A stretch of DNA of 64,000 bases from UBA7702 sp040776805 (GTDB lineage: Bacteria; Bacillota; Dehalobacteriia; UBA7702): positions 186,001 to 250,000 of the forward strand of contig JAXGZS010000003.1 in the NCBI GenBank assembly GCA_040776805.1. The letters are read 5' to 3'. The position numbers and the translations under genes were made by a program. Numbering within the stretch: position 1 is the stretch's first letter; every line of letters starts with the position of its first letter. The notes beneath the pieces were generated by a model. The model had not been told where the DNA came from. It saw only the letters and a program-made list of their open reading frames with translations, and did not search any database. Positions 41,089 through 49,585 of the stretch are shown here, in pieces.

Positions 41089-41886
41089 TTATTCCCTTTC
41101 TTTGCACCGTGACCTTTTGATCTTTCTGTTAAATCTAAGGATGGGACAGGAAGCAACACCATGGATGGTGGATTCTTCCATTTCTTTTACCTCTAAATTC
41201 CTTTCCAATGACTGTGTTTTTACCCAGGCGGCACAGGAAGAAATTCTTTGAGGTTCGACGCACTGACCCGATAGTATGGGGCAGATGGGCGCATTGTGGA
41301 TGGAAATCTCTTCTTCATCCGCGGCAACGGCCTTCTTCGCGTTTTGCGTTTCGACCCAGGCGGCACAGGAAGAAATTCTTTGAGGTTCGATGCACTCTCT
41401 TTGACCCGATAGTATGGGGCAGATGGGGGCGGCGTGGATGGAAATCTCTTCTTCATCCGCGGCAACGGCCTTCTTCGCGTTTTGCGTTTCGACCCAGGCG
41501 TCGCAGGAAGAAACTTTCTGAGGTTCGGCGCACTTTCTTTGCCCCGATATGATGGGGCAGATGGGCGCGGCGTGGATGGAAATCCTTTCTTTATCCGCGG
41601 CAGCGGCCTTCTTCGCGTTTTGCGTTTCGACCCAAGCGGCGCAGGAAGAAACTCTTTGAGGTTCGGCGCCCATTGCCTGATCCGATGTTCCGGGGCAGAC
41701 GGGTACGCCGTGGATGGAAATCCCTTCTTTATCCGCGGCAGCGGTCTTCTTCGCGTTTTGCGTTTCGACCCAGGCGGCGCAGGAAGGAATGGTGTGAAAG
41801 CCCGCAGCTTCCTCTTGGTTTTCTGTTCTTGGCGGACAAACAGGGACGCCGTGGATGGCAAGGTCCTTTTTGTTGTTTTCCTTCAT
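41089..41886 (-). CDS. Tandem-repeat Cys/His protein of unknown function
   Basis: I do not recognise this protein. Its 265 residues are built from five units of about 46 residues plus a partial sixth. Each unit has an IHxxPxCP box (His 12, 59, 105, 151, 197, 242), a variable stretch often ending EPQR, an SSCxAWVxTQ box (Cys 36, 82, 128, 174, 218), and a charged spacer NAKKAxAADxE. Three units carry an extra cysteine before EPQ. There is no signal peptide or membrane span. AAGGAGGTGG lies ideally before the ATG at 41886; an in-frame GTG at 41895 is less likely. It has its own promoter and a long structured leader. Metal binding, a redox scaffold or a multi-core modified-peptide precursor are all possible; no maturase gene is adjacent. 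Confidence 0.8.
   Translation of the reverse strand: MKENNKKDLAIHGVPVCPPRTENQEEAAGFHTIPSCAAWVETQNAKKTAAADKEGISIHGVPVCPGTSDQAMGAEPQRVSSCAAWVETQNAKKAAAADKERISIHAAPICPIISGQRKCAEPQKVSSCDAWVETQNAKKAVAADEEEISIHAAPICPILSGQRECIEPQRISSCAAWVETQNAKKAVAADEEEISIHNAPICPILSGQCVEPQRISSCAAWVKTQSLERNLEVKEMEESTIHGVASCPILRFNRKIKRSRCKERE
41150..41850 (-). repeat. Five tandem DNA repeats of about 138 bp inside the repeat gene
   Basis: The coding repeats are nearly identical as DNA, with a blockwise shared stretch starting TTCATCCGCGGCAACGGCCT in the third and fourth units. Unit lengths are 135-141 bp, always a multiple of three. All six frames stay largely open because the repeats lack stops, which explains the long antisense openings here. 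Confidence 0.85.
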
Positions 41887-42136
41887 TTCTTCCACCTCCT
41901 TCTTCGATGCTTAGCAGTGCGTTTCCGCTTGCAGGAAACTCGTAATTTCTCCGTACCCCTCAGCGTGAGGGTGTAAACTGCCGTGCATCACTCTTTCATT
42001 GGTTTTCTTCGGTTTTTTGTCACGTGACAAAATGTTTTGCGGTTTCCATTAATTCCTTGGAAAACGCCGTACCTTCCCCGACGTTTCTCCCGGATATTTT
42101 TGACCATAACCTATGATATTTTGTCATCGTTTCCCT
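41887..42136 (-). promoter_or_regulatory. Long structured 5' leader of the repeat protein
   Basis: About 250 bases lie between the predicted start of transcription and the ATG. On the minus strand it holds an 18-bp perfect palindrome, an ACCCTCA-CGC-TGAGGGGT hairpin, and a GTTTCC-TGCAAGC-GGAAAC hairpin just before the ribosome site. I cannot match it to a known riboswitch class. Confidence 0.4.
42015..42032. promoter_or_regulatory. 18-bp perfect palindrome
   Basis: TTTTGTCACGTGACAAAA is an uninterrupted palindrome, 130 bases upstream of the repeat gene and about 110 bases downstream of its promoter. It could be an operator for a dimeric regulator or an RNA hairpin in the leader. Confidence 0.6.
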
Positions 42137-42142
42137 ATATAT

Positions 42143-42171
42143 ATTTTATCAGTTTTCCGTATCATTGTAAA
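42143..42171 (-). promoter_or_regulatory. Promoter of the repeat protein gene
   Basis: TTTACA and TAAAAT are separated by exactly 17 bases on the minus strand, which places the transcript start near 42136. Confidence 0.6.
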
Positions 42172-42261
42172 GAGGTGTTCTATGCGGAAAAGATGCCGAC
42201 TGCGCTGTTTTTAAAAATAAGCAAATTTTTCAACTTATTTTTTGACCTTTTTTAAAAACTC

Positions 42262-42549
42262 TCATTGTTTGGGCATTTTTTCCTCCCGGCAGCAGCCGCA
42301 GCTACAGTTTTTGTCATGATGATGCGGATGGTGGGGCTTTGCGCCGCCTGTTCTTTTTTTCAGCGGCGTCAGACTGCCGTCAGCCTCCTGAATGCGAACC
42401 CTTTCTAAGGTCGATTTTAAATCCGTTTTAAAGGATTCGATATATTCTTTGCGCAAAACCTCCCTTTCCTCTGTTTCGGAAGGAGAAAGCGTTTCGTTTT
42501 TGGCTTTACGCGCCAATTGATTTAAGCGCGCGATTTTCGATTTTTCCAT
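42262..42549 (-). CDS. DUF896 protein with His/Cys-rich C-terminal tail
   Basis: The first 60 or so residues (MEKSKIARLNQLARKAKNET, then SETEEREVLRKEYIESFK) match DUF896, the small helical YnzC/YlaC-type family, which is SOS-linked in Bacillus subtilis but of unknown function. The usual length is 65-80 residues. Here 95 residues end in PHHPHHHDKNCSCGCCREE, with five histidines and four cysteines, which could bind a metal. It lies 11 bases after the nitrilase gene and just before the promoter region of the Cys/His repeat protein. Confidence 0.85.
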   Translation of the reverse strand: MEKSKIARLNQLARKAKNETLSPSETEEREVLRKEYIESFKTDLKSTLERVRIQEADGSLTPLKKRTGGAKPHHPHHHDKNCSCGCCREEKMPKQ

Positions 42550-42560
42550 GGCAGGCTCCT

Positions 42561-43361
42561 TTAAATCATATTATTATCGATTTCGTCAAGAATGTTCCTG
42601 CGGTCATGAAAAACGGGAATCTTCTTGCGCATTTCGTCGTCTTTTGCGGTGTCGGCCTCAAAAACAAAAAGCCCCTCCCGATCATTGCCTTGGATCAGTT
42701 CGCTGCCGTCGGCGGCCACCGCCAAAGAGCCGCCGCCGTAGGCGATGGTGTCTTTGCCGACGCGGTTCACACCCACGACGAGAAGCTGGTTTTCGATGGC
42801 CCTCGCTTTGATCAGGGCGGAAAAATGGTCGGCCCGGGCCAAGGGCCATTGGGCCGGTACAAAAATGACCTCGGCTTTACGCAGGGCAAGATTGCGGCAA
42901 AAAGCAGGAAAGCGCAGATCATAGCAGAGCATCGTACCGATGACGCCGCAATCCGTTTCACAGAGGCCCCACTCGTTCCCCTGCTCAAAAACGGCCGGTT
43001 CATCAATGCCATAGGGGAAAAGATGCACCTTGCGGTATTTATGGAGAAACTCTCCCTGGCGGTCGATGACCGGCAGCATATTATAAAGGCCTTCCTCCCT
43101 CTTTTCGGCAATGCTGCCGCCGATCACGTTGACTTTATGTTTCACGGCAATTTCCCGCAAAAAAGTCATGCTTTCTTCTTTTGCCGTTTCCGCCAAAGTT
43201 TTGAGGCGCTTCAGGTCGTAACCGGTATTCCATAATTCCGGCAGCACGAGAAAATCACAGTGATCCGGCAGATCCTGAAGCAGAGCGGCGATTTTTTCCC
43301 GGTTCGCCGTTTTTTCACCGAGGGCTACCTTCATCTGTACCAAGGCGATTTTTAATTTCAT
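42561..43361 (-). CDS. Carbon-nitrogen hydrolase (omega-amidase/nitrilase-like)
   Basis: The 266-residue enzyme has the nitrilase-fold triad: Glu in LVLPELWNTGY, Lys in KYRKVHLF and Cys in TMLCYDLRFP. Members cleave amides such as alpha-ketoglutaramate or deaminated glutathione; the exact substrate is unclear. It is followed by the DUF896 gene and preceded by the dnaI-like gene after 9 bases. Confidence 0.9.
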   Translation of the reverse strand: MKLKIALVQMKVALGEKTANREKIAALLQDLPDHCDFLVLPELWNTGYDLKRLKTLAETAKEESMTFLREIAVKHKVNVIGGSIAEKREEGLYNMLPVIDRQGEFLHKYRKVHLFPYGIDEPAVFEQGNEWGLCETDCGVIGTMLCYDLRFPAFCRNLALRKAEVIFVPAQWPLARADHFSALIKARAIENQLLVVGVNRVGKDTIAYGGGSLAVAADGSELIQGNDREGLFVFEADTAKDDEMRKKIPVFHDRRNILDEIDNNMI

Positions 43362-43370
43362 TTCCTCTCC

Positions 43371-44159
43371 TCAGCTCTTTCTTTTTTCTCTTATCCTCTT
43401 TTCCCAGCGTATGTCGTTGGTATTTTCCAAACGGAAGAAGCGGCACATTTCCAGTAAGCGGGAATAAACTCTGGAGCCCAAGAGTTCTTCCAGCTGCTCC
43501 CGTTCTAAATTTGTGGTAATCACCGTGGGCAGCTCGTAATTGAGCCGGTAATTTAAAATGGCGAAGATGGTTTTTACCGACCAGTCCGTATAGTTATGGG
43601 CCCCGAGATCATCTAAGATCAGCACCGGCGCGGTTTTCACTTCCTGCATTAACACGCTTTCCCGGTAGGGCGATTGTTCATTGAAACTGTCGCGGATCAA
43701 GTCGAGAAAATCGGGTACCACCACAAAACGCACGGCGATATCTTTTTCGATCAGATCATTGGCGCAGGCGGCGGCCAGGAACGTCTTGCCGTAACCCACC
43801 GCCCCCTGGAAGAGGAGGCCGTCGGGATGTTCACCCGCGGCGACCGACGCCGTAAAGCCTTGGGCCGCTTTGACGATGGCGGCGGCGTTATCGCGGTAGG
43901 TCAGCTTGTTGCCCCCCCGCTTTTCCGCGGAATAAAAAGAAAAATCAAAATCATCAAAGGTCTGTTTGGCAAGGTGCGGCGTGATGCCGGCCTTTTCCCG
44001 CTTAAGGTCTAACATAGCCGGCCGCTGACAGGAACAGGCCATGGCGATGTCGCCGACAAAATAAAATCCCTTATCCTTGCATCTTGGGCAGCGGTAACGA
44101 GGTTCTGCTCCCATGTTCACCGCTTTCTTATCAATTTTCAGATCAGAGAATTTTTTCAT
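43371..44159 (-). CDS. DnaI/DnaC-like helicase loader ATPase
   Basis: The 262-residue AAA+ protein has an N-terminal zinc site (Cys 24, 27, 42, 44 in YRCPRCKDK and MACSCQRP), Walker A GAVGYGKT (119-126) and Walker B PVLILDDLGA, then a sensor-1 TTNLE. This is the layout of primosomal DnaI, which loads the replicative helicase. Its start overlaps the dnaD stop by one base, which supports a joint role in replication initiation. Confidence 0.9.
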   Translation of the reverse strand: MKKFSDLKIDKKAVNMGAEPRYRCPRCKDKGFYFVGDIAMACSCQRPAMLDLKREKAGITPHLAKQTFDDFDFSFYSAEKRGGNKLTYRDNAAAIVKAAQGFTASVAAGEHPDGLLFQGAVGYGKTFLAAACANDLIEKDIAVRFVVVPDFLDLIRDSFNEQSPYRESVLMQEVKTAPVLILDDLGAHNYTDWSVKTIFAILNYRLNYELPTVITTNLEREQLEELLGSRVYSRLLEMCRFFRLENTNDIRWEKRIREKRKS

Positions 44160-44875
44160 CAGAACACCTCATAGATATCATCGGAATAAATCTCTTCCTG
44201 ACCGTTTCTGAAAATGCGTTCATTCTTCTTGCCGCCGTTTTTCGCGGCGGTTTTTCTGTTTTCATCCATTTTCTTTAAATCGGTGGCAGTGGCGATTCCC
44301 TGCTTCTGCCAGGAGCGGAGCATGGCTTCGATATAGCGGAAATTATATTTCCCCAAAAGCACGGCGCGTTTTAAGCCTTCTTCGATGAGCTCAGCCGGGA
44401 TATTTTCATTGTGATACCAATAGCTGATCTGTTCTCCTTCGATGGGCGAAAGAGGCCGTCCCATTTCCTGCTCAAAGCGGAGGTAGAGGGCGGAAAAAAC
44501 CTTGTCTTCTTTGATGGCCTGTTTTTCCTTCTTGATCTTCTCCGCTGATTTGATGGCCCGAATGTTCAAGACTTCCACGAATTTATCGATCAGCCCGTTC
44601 AATTCGATAAAACCTTCGCAATTCAAACGCAAAAAGCCTTTATCGATGAGTTTGGCGGCGGTTTCCTTGACTTCCTTTTCAGAATAGCTGCTGTCACGGG
44701 CCGTATTTTTAAAGGAAAGAACGCTTTTTTTCCCTTTCAACCGTAGCAGGACAATGAGGAATAACGTCTCTTCCTCGTTGAGGCCAAGTTCTTTATAGTG
44801 ATCCAACAACACATTGGGAACCGTGGTGCTGTCGGAAAGCATTTCGAGAGTCATTTTGCTGATTTCCAGTTTCAT
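44159..44875 (-). CDS. dnaD: DnaD-domain primosome protein
   Basis: The 238-residue protein has an N-terminal winged-helix part (NVLLDHYKELGLNEEETLFL) and a C-terminal DnaD/DnaB2 domain (FEQEMGRPLSPIEGEQISYW, YIEAMLRSWQKQGI), ending in a lysine-rich tail. It recruits the DnaI-like loader to origins or restart sites. The order dnaD-dnaI on one transcript is conserved in Bacillota. Confidence 0.92.
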   Translation of the reverse strand: MKLEISKMTLEMLSDSTTVPNVLLDHYKELGLNEEETLFLIVLLRLKGKKSVLSFKNTARDSSYSEKEVKETAAKLIDKGFLRLNCEGFIELNGLIDKFVEVLNIRAIKSAEKIKKEKQAIKEDKVFSALYLRFEQEMGRPLSPIEGEQISYWYHNENIPAELIEEGLKRAVLLGKYNFRYIEAMLRSWQKQGIATATDLKKMDENRKTAAKNGGKKNERIFRNGQEEIYSDDIYEVF

Positions 44876-44884
44876 CCGTTACCT

Positions 44885-46333
44885 CTATCTCCGCCAAAAA
44901 GCGGGTGTAAATACGATCAAGACAGTGTAAATTTCAAGACGCCCCAAGAGCATCAGGGCGCTCAAAATCCATTTTCCGGCCGGGGATACCGCGGCATAGT
45001 TCCCCATGGGGCCAATCATGCCGGAACCGGGGCCATTATTGGAAATCGCCGCCATGGAGCCGGTGACCGCTTCCTTAAAGGGCAGCCCCGTAAAGGATAA
45101 GGCGACGGCGCCAATGAGCATCAAAATAAAGAAAAGAAAGGCAAACTGCAACACTTTCATGACCGTATGATCCGCTACGGCTTTGCCGTTTACCCTGACT
45201 TCCACCAATGCCCTGGGGTGCAGCATTTTAAAAAACTGCGCTTTTAGGCTCTTATACGCCACCAGATAGGTACCCATTTTAATAGAACCGGAGGTGGAGG
45301 AATACGAAGCGCCGATCAACATCACGCAAATTAAAATCGTATAGGAGGCCGAGGGCCAAAGATCAAAATTATCGGTGCAAAAACCGGTGGTGGTCAGCTG
45401 AGAAACCGACTGGAACGTCGCGAGGCGCAGGCCGTCACGGAAAGACTCGTCCGTATGCAGCAAAAGATCCACCGTTACCGTGGCGATCAGGACAAGAATA
45501 AAGAAAAAGTAAAGACGGAATTCCTCGTTTTTCACCAGCATCCTGGGAGAACGAGTCGCAAAGGATTTATACGTCAACGGTAAGCTGATGCCGCCGATAA
45601 ACATAAAGACAATGACCACCCATTCGATATAGACACTGTTAAAACCGCCGATACTGTCGTTTAAAGTGGCAAAACCGCCGGTGGCGATGGTGCTGAAGGA
45701 GAGACAGAGGGCATCGGAAAATTTCAGGCCGCCGCATAGCAGCAGAATGACGCAGACCGCGGTCAGCGCCGTATAGGTCAGCCATAAATAGATGGCGGAA
45801 TCCTGCACCTTGGAGGAGATTTTTTCGTTAAAAGGCCCGGGTAGCTCTGCCCGCAGCATGGTCAGCCCGCCGGTATCCGCCTGGGAAAGAACGGCGACAA
45901 AGAGCACAATTACGCCGAGGCCGCCCAGCCAATGGGTGGCGCTACGCCAAATCAGAAAGGACGTCGGCACGGCTTCCACATCAACTAAATTGGAAGCGCC
46001 GGTGGTCGTGAAACCGGATATGGATTCAAAAAAAGCCGAGGTGAAATCGGGGAAAATACCGTTGATATAATAAGGCACCGCACCGATGAGGGAAACGGTG
46101 AGCCAGCTTAGGGTCACAATCAAAAACCCTTCCTTGGCGCGAATGCTGCTTCTTCCCTTTGTGGAATAGACCAAGACGCCACCGCTGATCAAACAGATCA
46201 AAATCGTCGTCAAAAAGGCGGCTGTATTCGTTTCGGTCTCAAATAATGACCAAATTGTCGGTAACAGTAAGGCTGCACCGACAATCAATAATATTTTACC
46301 CAGTGCGTTCAGCACACAGTTGATCCGAATCAT
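44885..46333 (-). CDS. trkH: Trk/Ktr potassium transporter membrane subunit
   Basis: The 482-residue protein has the repeated M1-P-M2 layout of K+ transporters, with filter-like loops GFTTTGAS, TIATGGFATL, TTTGFCTDN and NNGPGSG, the last being one of four glycine filter positions. It moves K+ together with its TrkA partner, whose gene lies 5 bases upstream. Confidence 0.93.
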   Translation of the reverse strand: MIRINCVLNALGKILLIVGAALLLPTIWSLFETETNTAAFLTTILICLISGGVLVYSTKGRSSIRAKEGFLIVTLSWLTVSLIGAVPYYINGIFPDFTSAFFESISGFTTTGASNLVDVEAVPTSFLIWRSATHWLGGLGVIVLFVAVLSQADTGGLTMLRAELPGPFNEKISSKVQDSAIYLWLTYTALTAVCVILLLCGGLKFSDALCLSFSTIATGGFATLNDSIGGFNSVYIEWVVIVFMFIGGISLPLTYKSFATRSPRMLVKNEEFRLYFFFILVLIATVTVDLLLHTDESFRDGLRLATFQSVSQLTTTGFCTDNFDLWPSASYTILICVMLIGASYSSTSGSIKMGTYLVAYKSLKAQFFKMLHPRALVEVRVNGKAVADHTVMKVLQFAFLFFILMLIGAVALSFTGLPFKEAVTGSMAAISNNGPGSGMIGPMGNYAAVSPAGKWILSALMLLGRLEIYTVLIVFTPAFWRR

Positions 46334-46338
46334 GATTA

Positions 46339-47679
46339 CTATTTCTCTTCAAAGAATTTTTCCACCGCTTTGCTGGTTTGGGGCAACGTGATGACAATCA
46401 GGCGGTCACCGGGAAGAATCACGTCATTCCCTTTGGGAATAATGACTTCTCCACCCCTCATGATCGTGCCTAAAATCGTGTTTTCCGGAAAATGAAGCTC
46501 CGTCAAGGGAACATTCAAAATATGCGACTGTTGCGGTGCTTCCAGTTCAATGGCGTGGGCATTGGTATCGCCCAAGAGCGTCAGGGATAACACATTGCTT
46601 GTACGCACATAGCGCAGGATATGGCCGGCGGCCAATAACCGCGGACTGAAGCTTTGGTCGATCCCGATGCGGTCGGCGATGGGCATAAAATCGGACATCT
46701 TTAACTGTACGATGGTGCGCTTGGCGCCAAGTTCTTTGGCAATCACCGCGCTTAAAATGTTAAAATTGTCTTCTTCGGTAACCGCGATATAAGCGTCGGT
46801 TTCTTCGATGTTTTCATCTTTCAACAGCTGAATATCACTGGCGTTGCCGTGAATGATCAATGAATCGTTCAGCGTATTGGCCAAGATTTTACATTTTTCG
46901 TAATCTTCCTCAAAGATTTTAATATTAAGTCCCTGCTTTTCCAGCTCGGAAGCCAGGTAATAGCCGATGGTATCACCGCCCACAATGATGATGCTCTTCG
47001 CCTTTTTGCGAGACTGCCCGAAATCATGGCCGACCTCTTCCATATATTTCGTACTGGTAATCAAAAAGAGACGGTCATTTTTCTTAATCGTTTCGTTCCC
47101 ATTGGGAATGATCATTTTACCGTTTCGGGTGATACCGACAATCAAATAAGCGTGGTTGGTTTTGATCTCTTTGAGCTTTTTCCCCACAACCACGGTGGTA
47201 TCTAAGATTTTGAATTCCAAAAGCAAGACGCTGCCGTGATTATAAAAATCTACATTGATCGCGTCGGGATAATGGAGCATTTTGCAGATCTGGGTCGCCG
47301 CCACGCGCTCCGGATTGATGATCATATCAATCCCCAAAGACTTTTTCAGCGTTTCGGAATCAAGATCCACGAATTCAGGGTTTCTTACCCTGGCGATGGT
47401 CGTTTTCACGCCAAAGGATTTGGCGATAAAGCAGGAAACAATGTTGAGCTCGTCCCGTTCGGTCACGGCCAAAACCATATCTGCCTCGGCAATGCCGGCT
47501 TCGCTCAATACCGCCGTCGAAGTGCAACTGCCCAAAACCGTATCGACGTCGAGGCGTTCTTCCACAGTAAGCATTCGCTCCTCGTCTATTTCCACGACGG
47601 TGACATTATGATTTTCATTGGAGAGCATATGTGCCAGCACAAAACCGACTTTACCGGCACCAACAATTATAATTTTCAT
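46339..47679 (-). CDS. trkA: Trk potassium transporter NAD-binding regulatory subunit
   Basis: The 446-residue cytosolic protein contains two RCK units, each a Rossmann NAD domain (IIVGAGKVGFVLAHML at the start, IIVGGDTIGYYLASELEKQG in the second half) and a TrkA-C domain (IIPNGNETIKKNDRLFLI and IIPKGNDVILPGDRLIVI). It gates TrkH and may bind nucleotides. It is the first of the two trk genes and follows the aminotransferase by 11 bases. Confidence 0.94.
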   Translation of the reverse strand: MKIIIVGAGKVGFVLAHMLSNENHNVTVVEIDEERMLTVEERLDVDTVLGSCTSTAVLSEAGIAEADMVLAVTERDELNIVSCFIAKSFGVKTTIARVRNPEFVDLDSETLKKSLGIDMIINPERVAATQICKMLHYPDAINVDFYNHGSVLLLEFKILDTTVVVGKKLKEIKTNHAYLIVGITRNGKMIIPNGNETIKKNDRLFLITSTKYMEEVGHDFGQSRKKAKSIIIVGGDTIGYYLASELEKQGLNIKIFEEDYEKCKILANTLNDSLIIHGNASDIQLLKDENIEETDAYIAVTEEDNFNILSAVIAKELGAKRTIVQLKMSDFMPIADRIGIDQSFSPRLLAAGHILRYVRTSNVLSLTLLGDTNAHAIELEAPQQSHILNVPLTELHFPENTILGTIMRGGEVIIPKGNDVILPGDRLIVITLPQTSKAVEKFFEEK

Positions 47680-47690
47680 TTTCTCAACTC

Positions 47691-48857
47691 TTAATCATTA
47701 ATAAATTGATCGATCCGACGAAAGGCTTCTTCGATATTTTTCATCGACGTCGCGTAAGAACAACGGATGAATCCTTCCCCGCTCTTCCCGAAAGCGTTTC
47801 CGGGAACAACAGCCACTTTCTTTTCCTGCAATAACTTGGTGGCAAAGGTTTCGCAGTCCATACCGAATTTTTCAATGGAAGGAAAGGCATAAAAAGCGCC
47901 CTCCGGCGTTACCAGGTCAATGCCGATATCCTTACATTTTTTCACGATATAACGGCGGCGGTGGTCATATTCGGTGCGCATCCGCGCAACCTCCTTCATG
48001 CCGTTGCGAAAAGCCTCGATGGCCGCTATTTGGCCCATGATGGGCGCGCAGAGAATCGTATATTGGTGAATCTTCACCATGGCCTGAATGAATTCAGCGT
48101 CGCAGGCAATATATCCCACGCGCCAGCCGGTCATGGCAAAGGCTTTGGATAAGCCGCTGACCAGGATCGTCCGCTCCTTCATGCCGGGAAGTGAAGCGAA
48201 GGAAACCGGTTCTTGCTCATAGGTGAGTTCGCTGTAGATCTCATCGCTGATGACGACCAGATCGTGTTTTTTCACCACTTCGGCCAATGCCAAAAGCTCG
48301 TCCTTGGTTAAAACAGCGCCAGTGGGATTGTTGGGGAAGCTCAGCATCAACACCTTGCTTTTCGGCGTGATTTTTGCTTCGATATCCGCCGGCGTCAGTT
48401 TAAAGTTCTTTTCCGCCGTGGTGGGAATCATCACCGGCTTGCCATGGGACATTAAGGTACAGGCCTGATAAGAGACGTAGCAGGGCTCCGGAATCAGTAC
48501 TTCATCGCCGGGATTGATCAGCGTGCGCAAAGCCATATCAATGGCTTCGCTGGCGCCCACCGTTACGATAACCTCTTTCTCCGCATCGTAGCTTAGGCCG
48601 AACCGTTCATAGAGGTAGCGGACAATCTCTTGCCTCAATTCCAGCATGCCGTAATTGGAGGTATACATCGTATACCCCTTTTCCAGGGAATAGACGCAAG
48701 CTTCCCGGATCGTCCAGGGGGAAACAAAGTCCGGCTCCCCGACGCCGAGAGAAATGATGTCCTTGGAATGGGCGCAAAGGTCAAAAAACTTGCGGATCCC
48801 CGAAGGTGGAATCGCCTTGATATCTTCTGTGATATAATGATCCGGTTGAAAACTCAT
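47691..48857 (-). CDS. Class I/II PLP-dependent aminotransferase
   Basis: The 388-residue fold-type I enzyme has the PLP lysine Lys 238 in SGLSKAFAMTGWRVGY, the FPNNPTGAV loop, SDEIYSELTY and the carboxylate-binding RCSYATS. It resembles the PatA/aspartate-type subgroup; the amino donor is not determined. It overlaps the Lrp-family gene by four bases, so the regulator likely controls it in response to an amino acid. Confidence 0.9.
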   Translation of the reverse strand: MSFQPDHYITEDIKAIPPSGIRKFFDLCAHSKDIISLGVGEPDFVSPWTIREACVYSLEKGYTMYTSNYGMLELRQEIVRYLYERFGLSYDAEKEVIVTVGASEAIDMALRTLINPGDEVLIPEPCYVSYQACTLMSHGKPVMIPTTAEKNFKLTPADIEAKITPKSKVLMLSFPNNPTGAVLTKDELLALAEVVKKHDLVVISDEIYSELTYEQEPVSFASLPGMKERTILVSGLSKAFAMTGWRVGYIACDAEFIQAMVKIHQYTILCAPIMGQIAAIEAFRNGMKEVARMRTEYDHRRRYIVKKCKDIGIDLVTPEGAFYAFPSIEKFGMDCETFATKLLQEKKVAVVPGNAFGKSGEGFIRCSYATSMKNIEEAFRRIDQFIND

Positions 48858-49348
48858 AATAACACCGCCTGTCGTTTATCGCTTTCTTCTTCTCCGTAAA
48901 ACACTTCATTTTCCTTGTATTTTTTCAAAACAAAGTTTGTCCAGGTACTTCTGATGCCGTCAATGGTGGATAATTTTCCGGATACGAAATTGGAAACTTC
49001 CATCATGGTCGGGGCCTCCACCATGAGGGCAAAATCGAACTTGCCGGACACCAGCATCAGTGATTTCACTTCGGAAAAACCGCCGATCCGCCGGGCAATA
49101 TCGTCAAAACCGACTTCTCTTTGGGGCTGCACCTGTACGTCGATACGCGCACAGACCATCGGTTCCCTGTTGATGCGATCCCAATCAACGATCGTCGTAT
49201 ATTTTAAAATAATCCTATCATCTTCCAACTCTTTGATCATTTGATCCAGGGCTGCCCGGTCAACGCCGACCATTGCGGCGATGGTATCCCTGTCTTTGGT
49301 GCTGTCTTCTGCGAGAATGTTTAAAATCTCAAGCTTCAAATCTTTCAT
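48854..49348 (-). CDS. Lrp/AsnC-family transcriptional regulator
   Basis: The 164-residue regulator has an N-terminal helix-turn-helix (DRDTIAAMVGVDRAALDQMI) and a C-terminal RAM domain that binds amino acids and forms octamers (VSGKFDFALMVEAPTMMEV). It is translationally coupled to the aminotransferase downstream. A 230-base structured leader precedes it, so it may be controlled both by itself and by RNA structure. Confidence 0.92.
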   Translation of the reverse strand: MKDLKLEILNILAEDSTKDRDTIAAMVGVDRAALDQMIKELEDDRIILKYTTIVDWDRINREPMVCARIDVQVQPQREVGFDDIARRIGGFSEVKSLMLVSGKFDFALMVEAPTMMEVSNFVSGKLSTIDGIRSTWTNFVLKKYKENEVFYGEEESDKRQAVLL

Positions 49349-49579
49349 GGCTGCCTCCGTTGGTTTTCAAATTTATTGACTTTATCGATGTTTTTTTCTT
49401 CATCATGTGTCGGCTTTTGCCCCAAGGGGGCAGCTTCTCCCCAATCTTCTGTGGAACTTACCGAAAACTGTTTTGTCTATGGCTTAACCCGTAAAACCAT
49501 GGGCCATTGCCGCCAGCAAGGGCGCTTTCGCGCAACGCATTCCGCAAATCGGAATCACAACGATAACTCAAAATGGTTA
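49349..49579 (-). promoter_or_regulatory. Structured leader of the Lrp-aminotransferase operon
   Basis: Between an extended -10 promoter and the Lrp start are 230 bases with several stable hairpins on the minus strand. These are ATTCCG-ATTTG-CGGAAT, GCGC-GAAA-GCGC with a GNRA loop, GGC...GCC around an ATGGTTTTACGG segment, and GCTGCCCC-CTT-GGGGC. No T-box or known riboswitch core was recognised. Confidence 0.4.
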
Positions 49580-49585
49580 AAGTTT

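Noticed and set aside
40868..41251. 127-residue plus-strand ORF
   Set aside because: No ribosome site, and its second half is antisense to the repeat protein. It is more likely a chance opening.
41150..41850. CRISPR array
   Set aside because: The units are about 138 bp, in coding register, without short repeats separated by unique spacers, and no cas genes are nearby.
41208..41976. Long plus-strand and alternative-frame openings across the repeat gene
   Set aside because: They exist only because the repeated DNA has no stops in several frames. They lack ribosome sites and have arginine- and proline-rich composition unlike the other genes.
42037..42255. 72-residue plus-strand ORF in the leader region of the repeat protein
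   Set aside because: It overlaps the promoter of the opposite strand, is low in complexity with many aromatics, and has no ribosome site.
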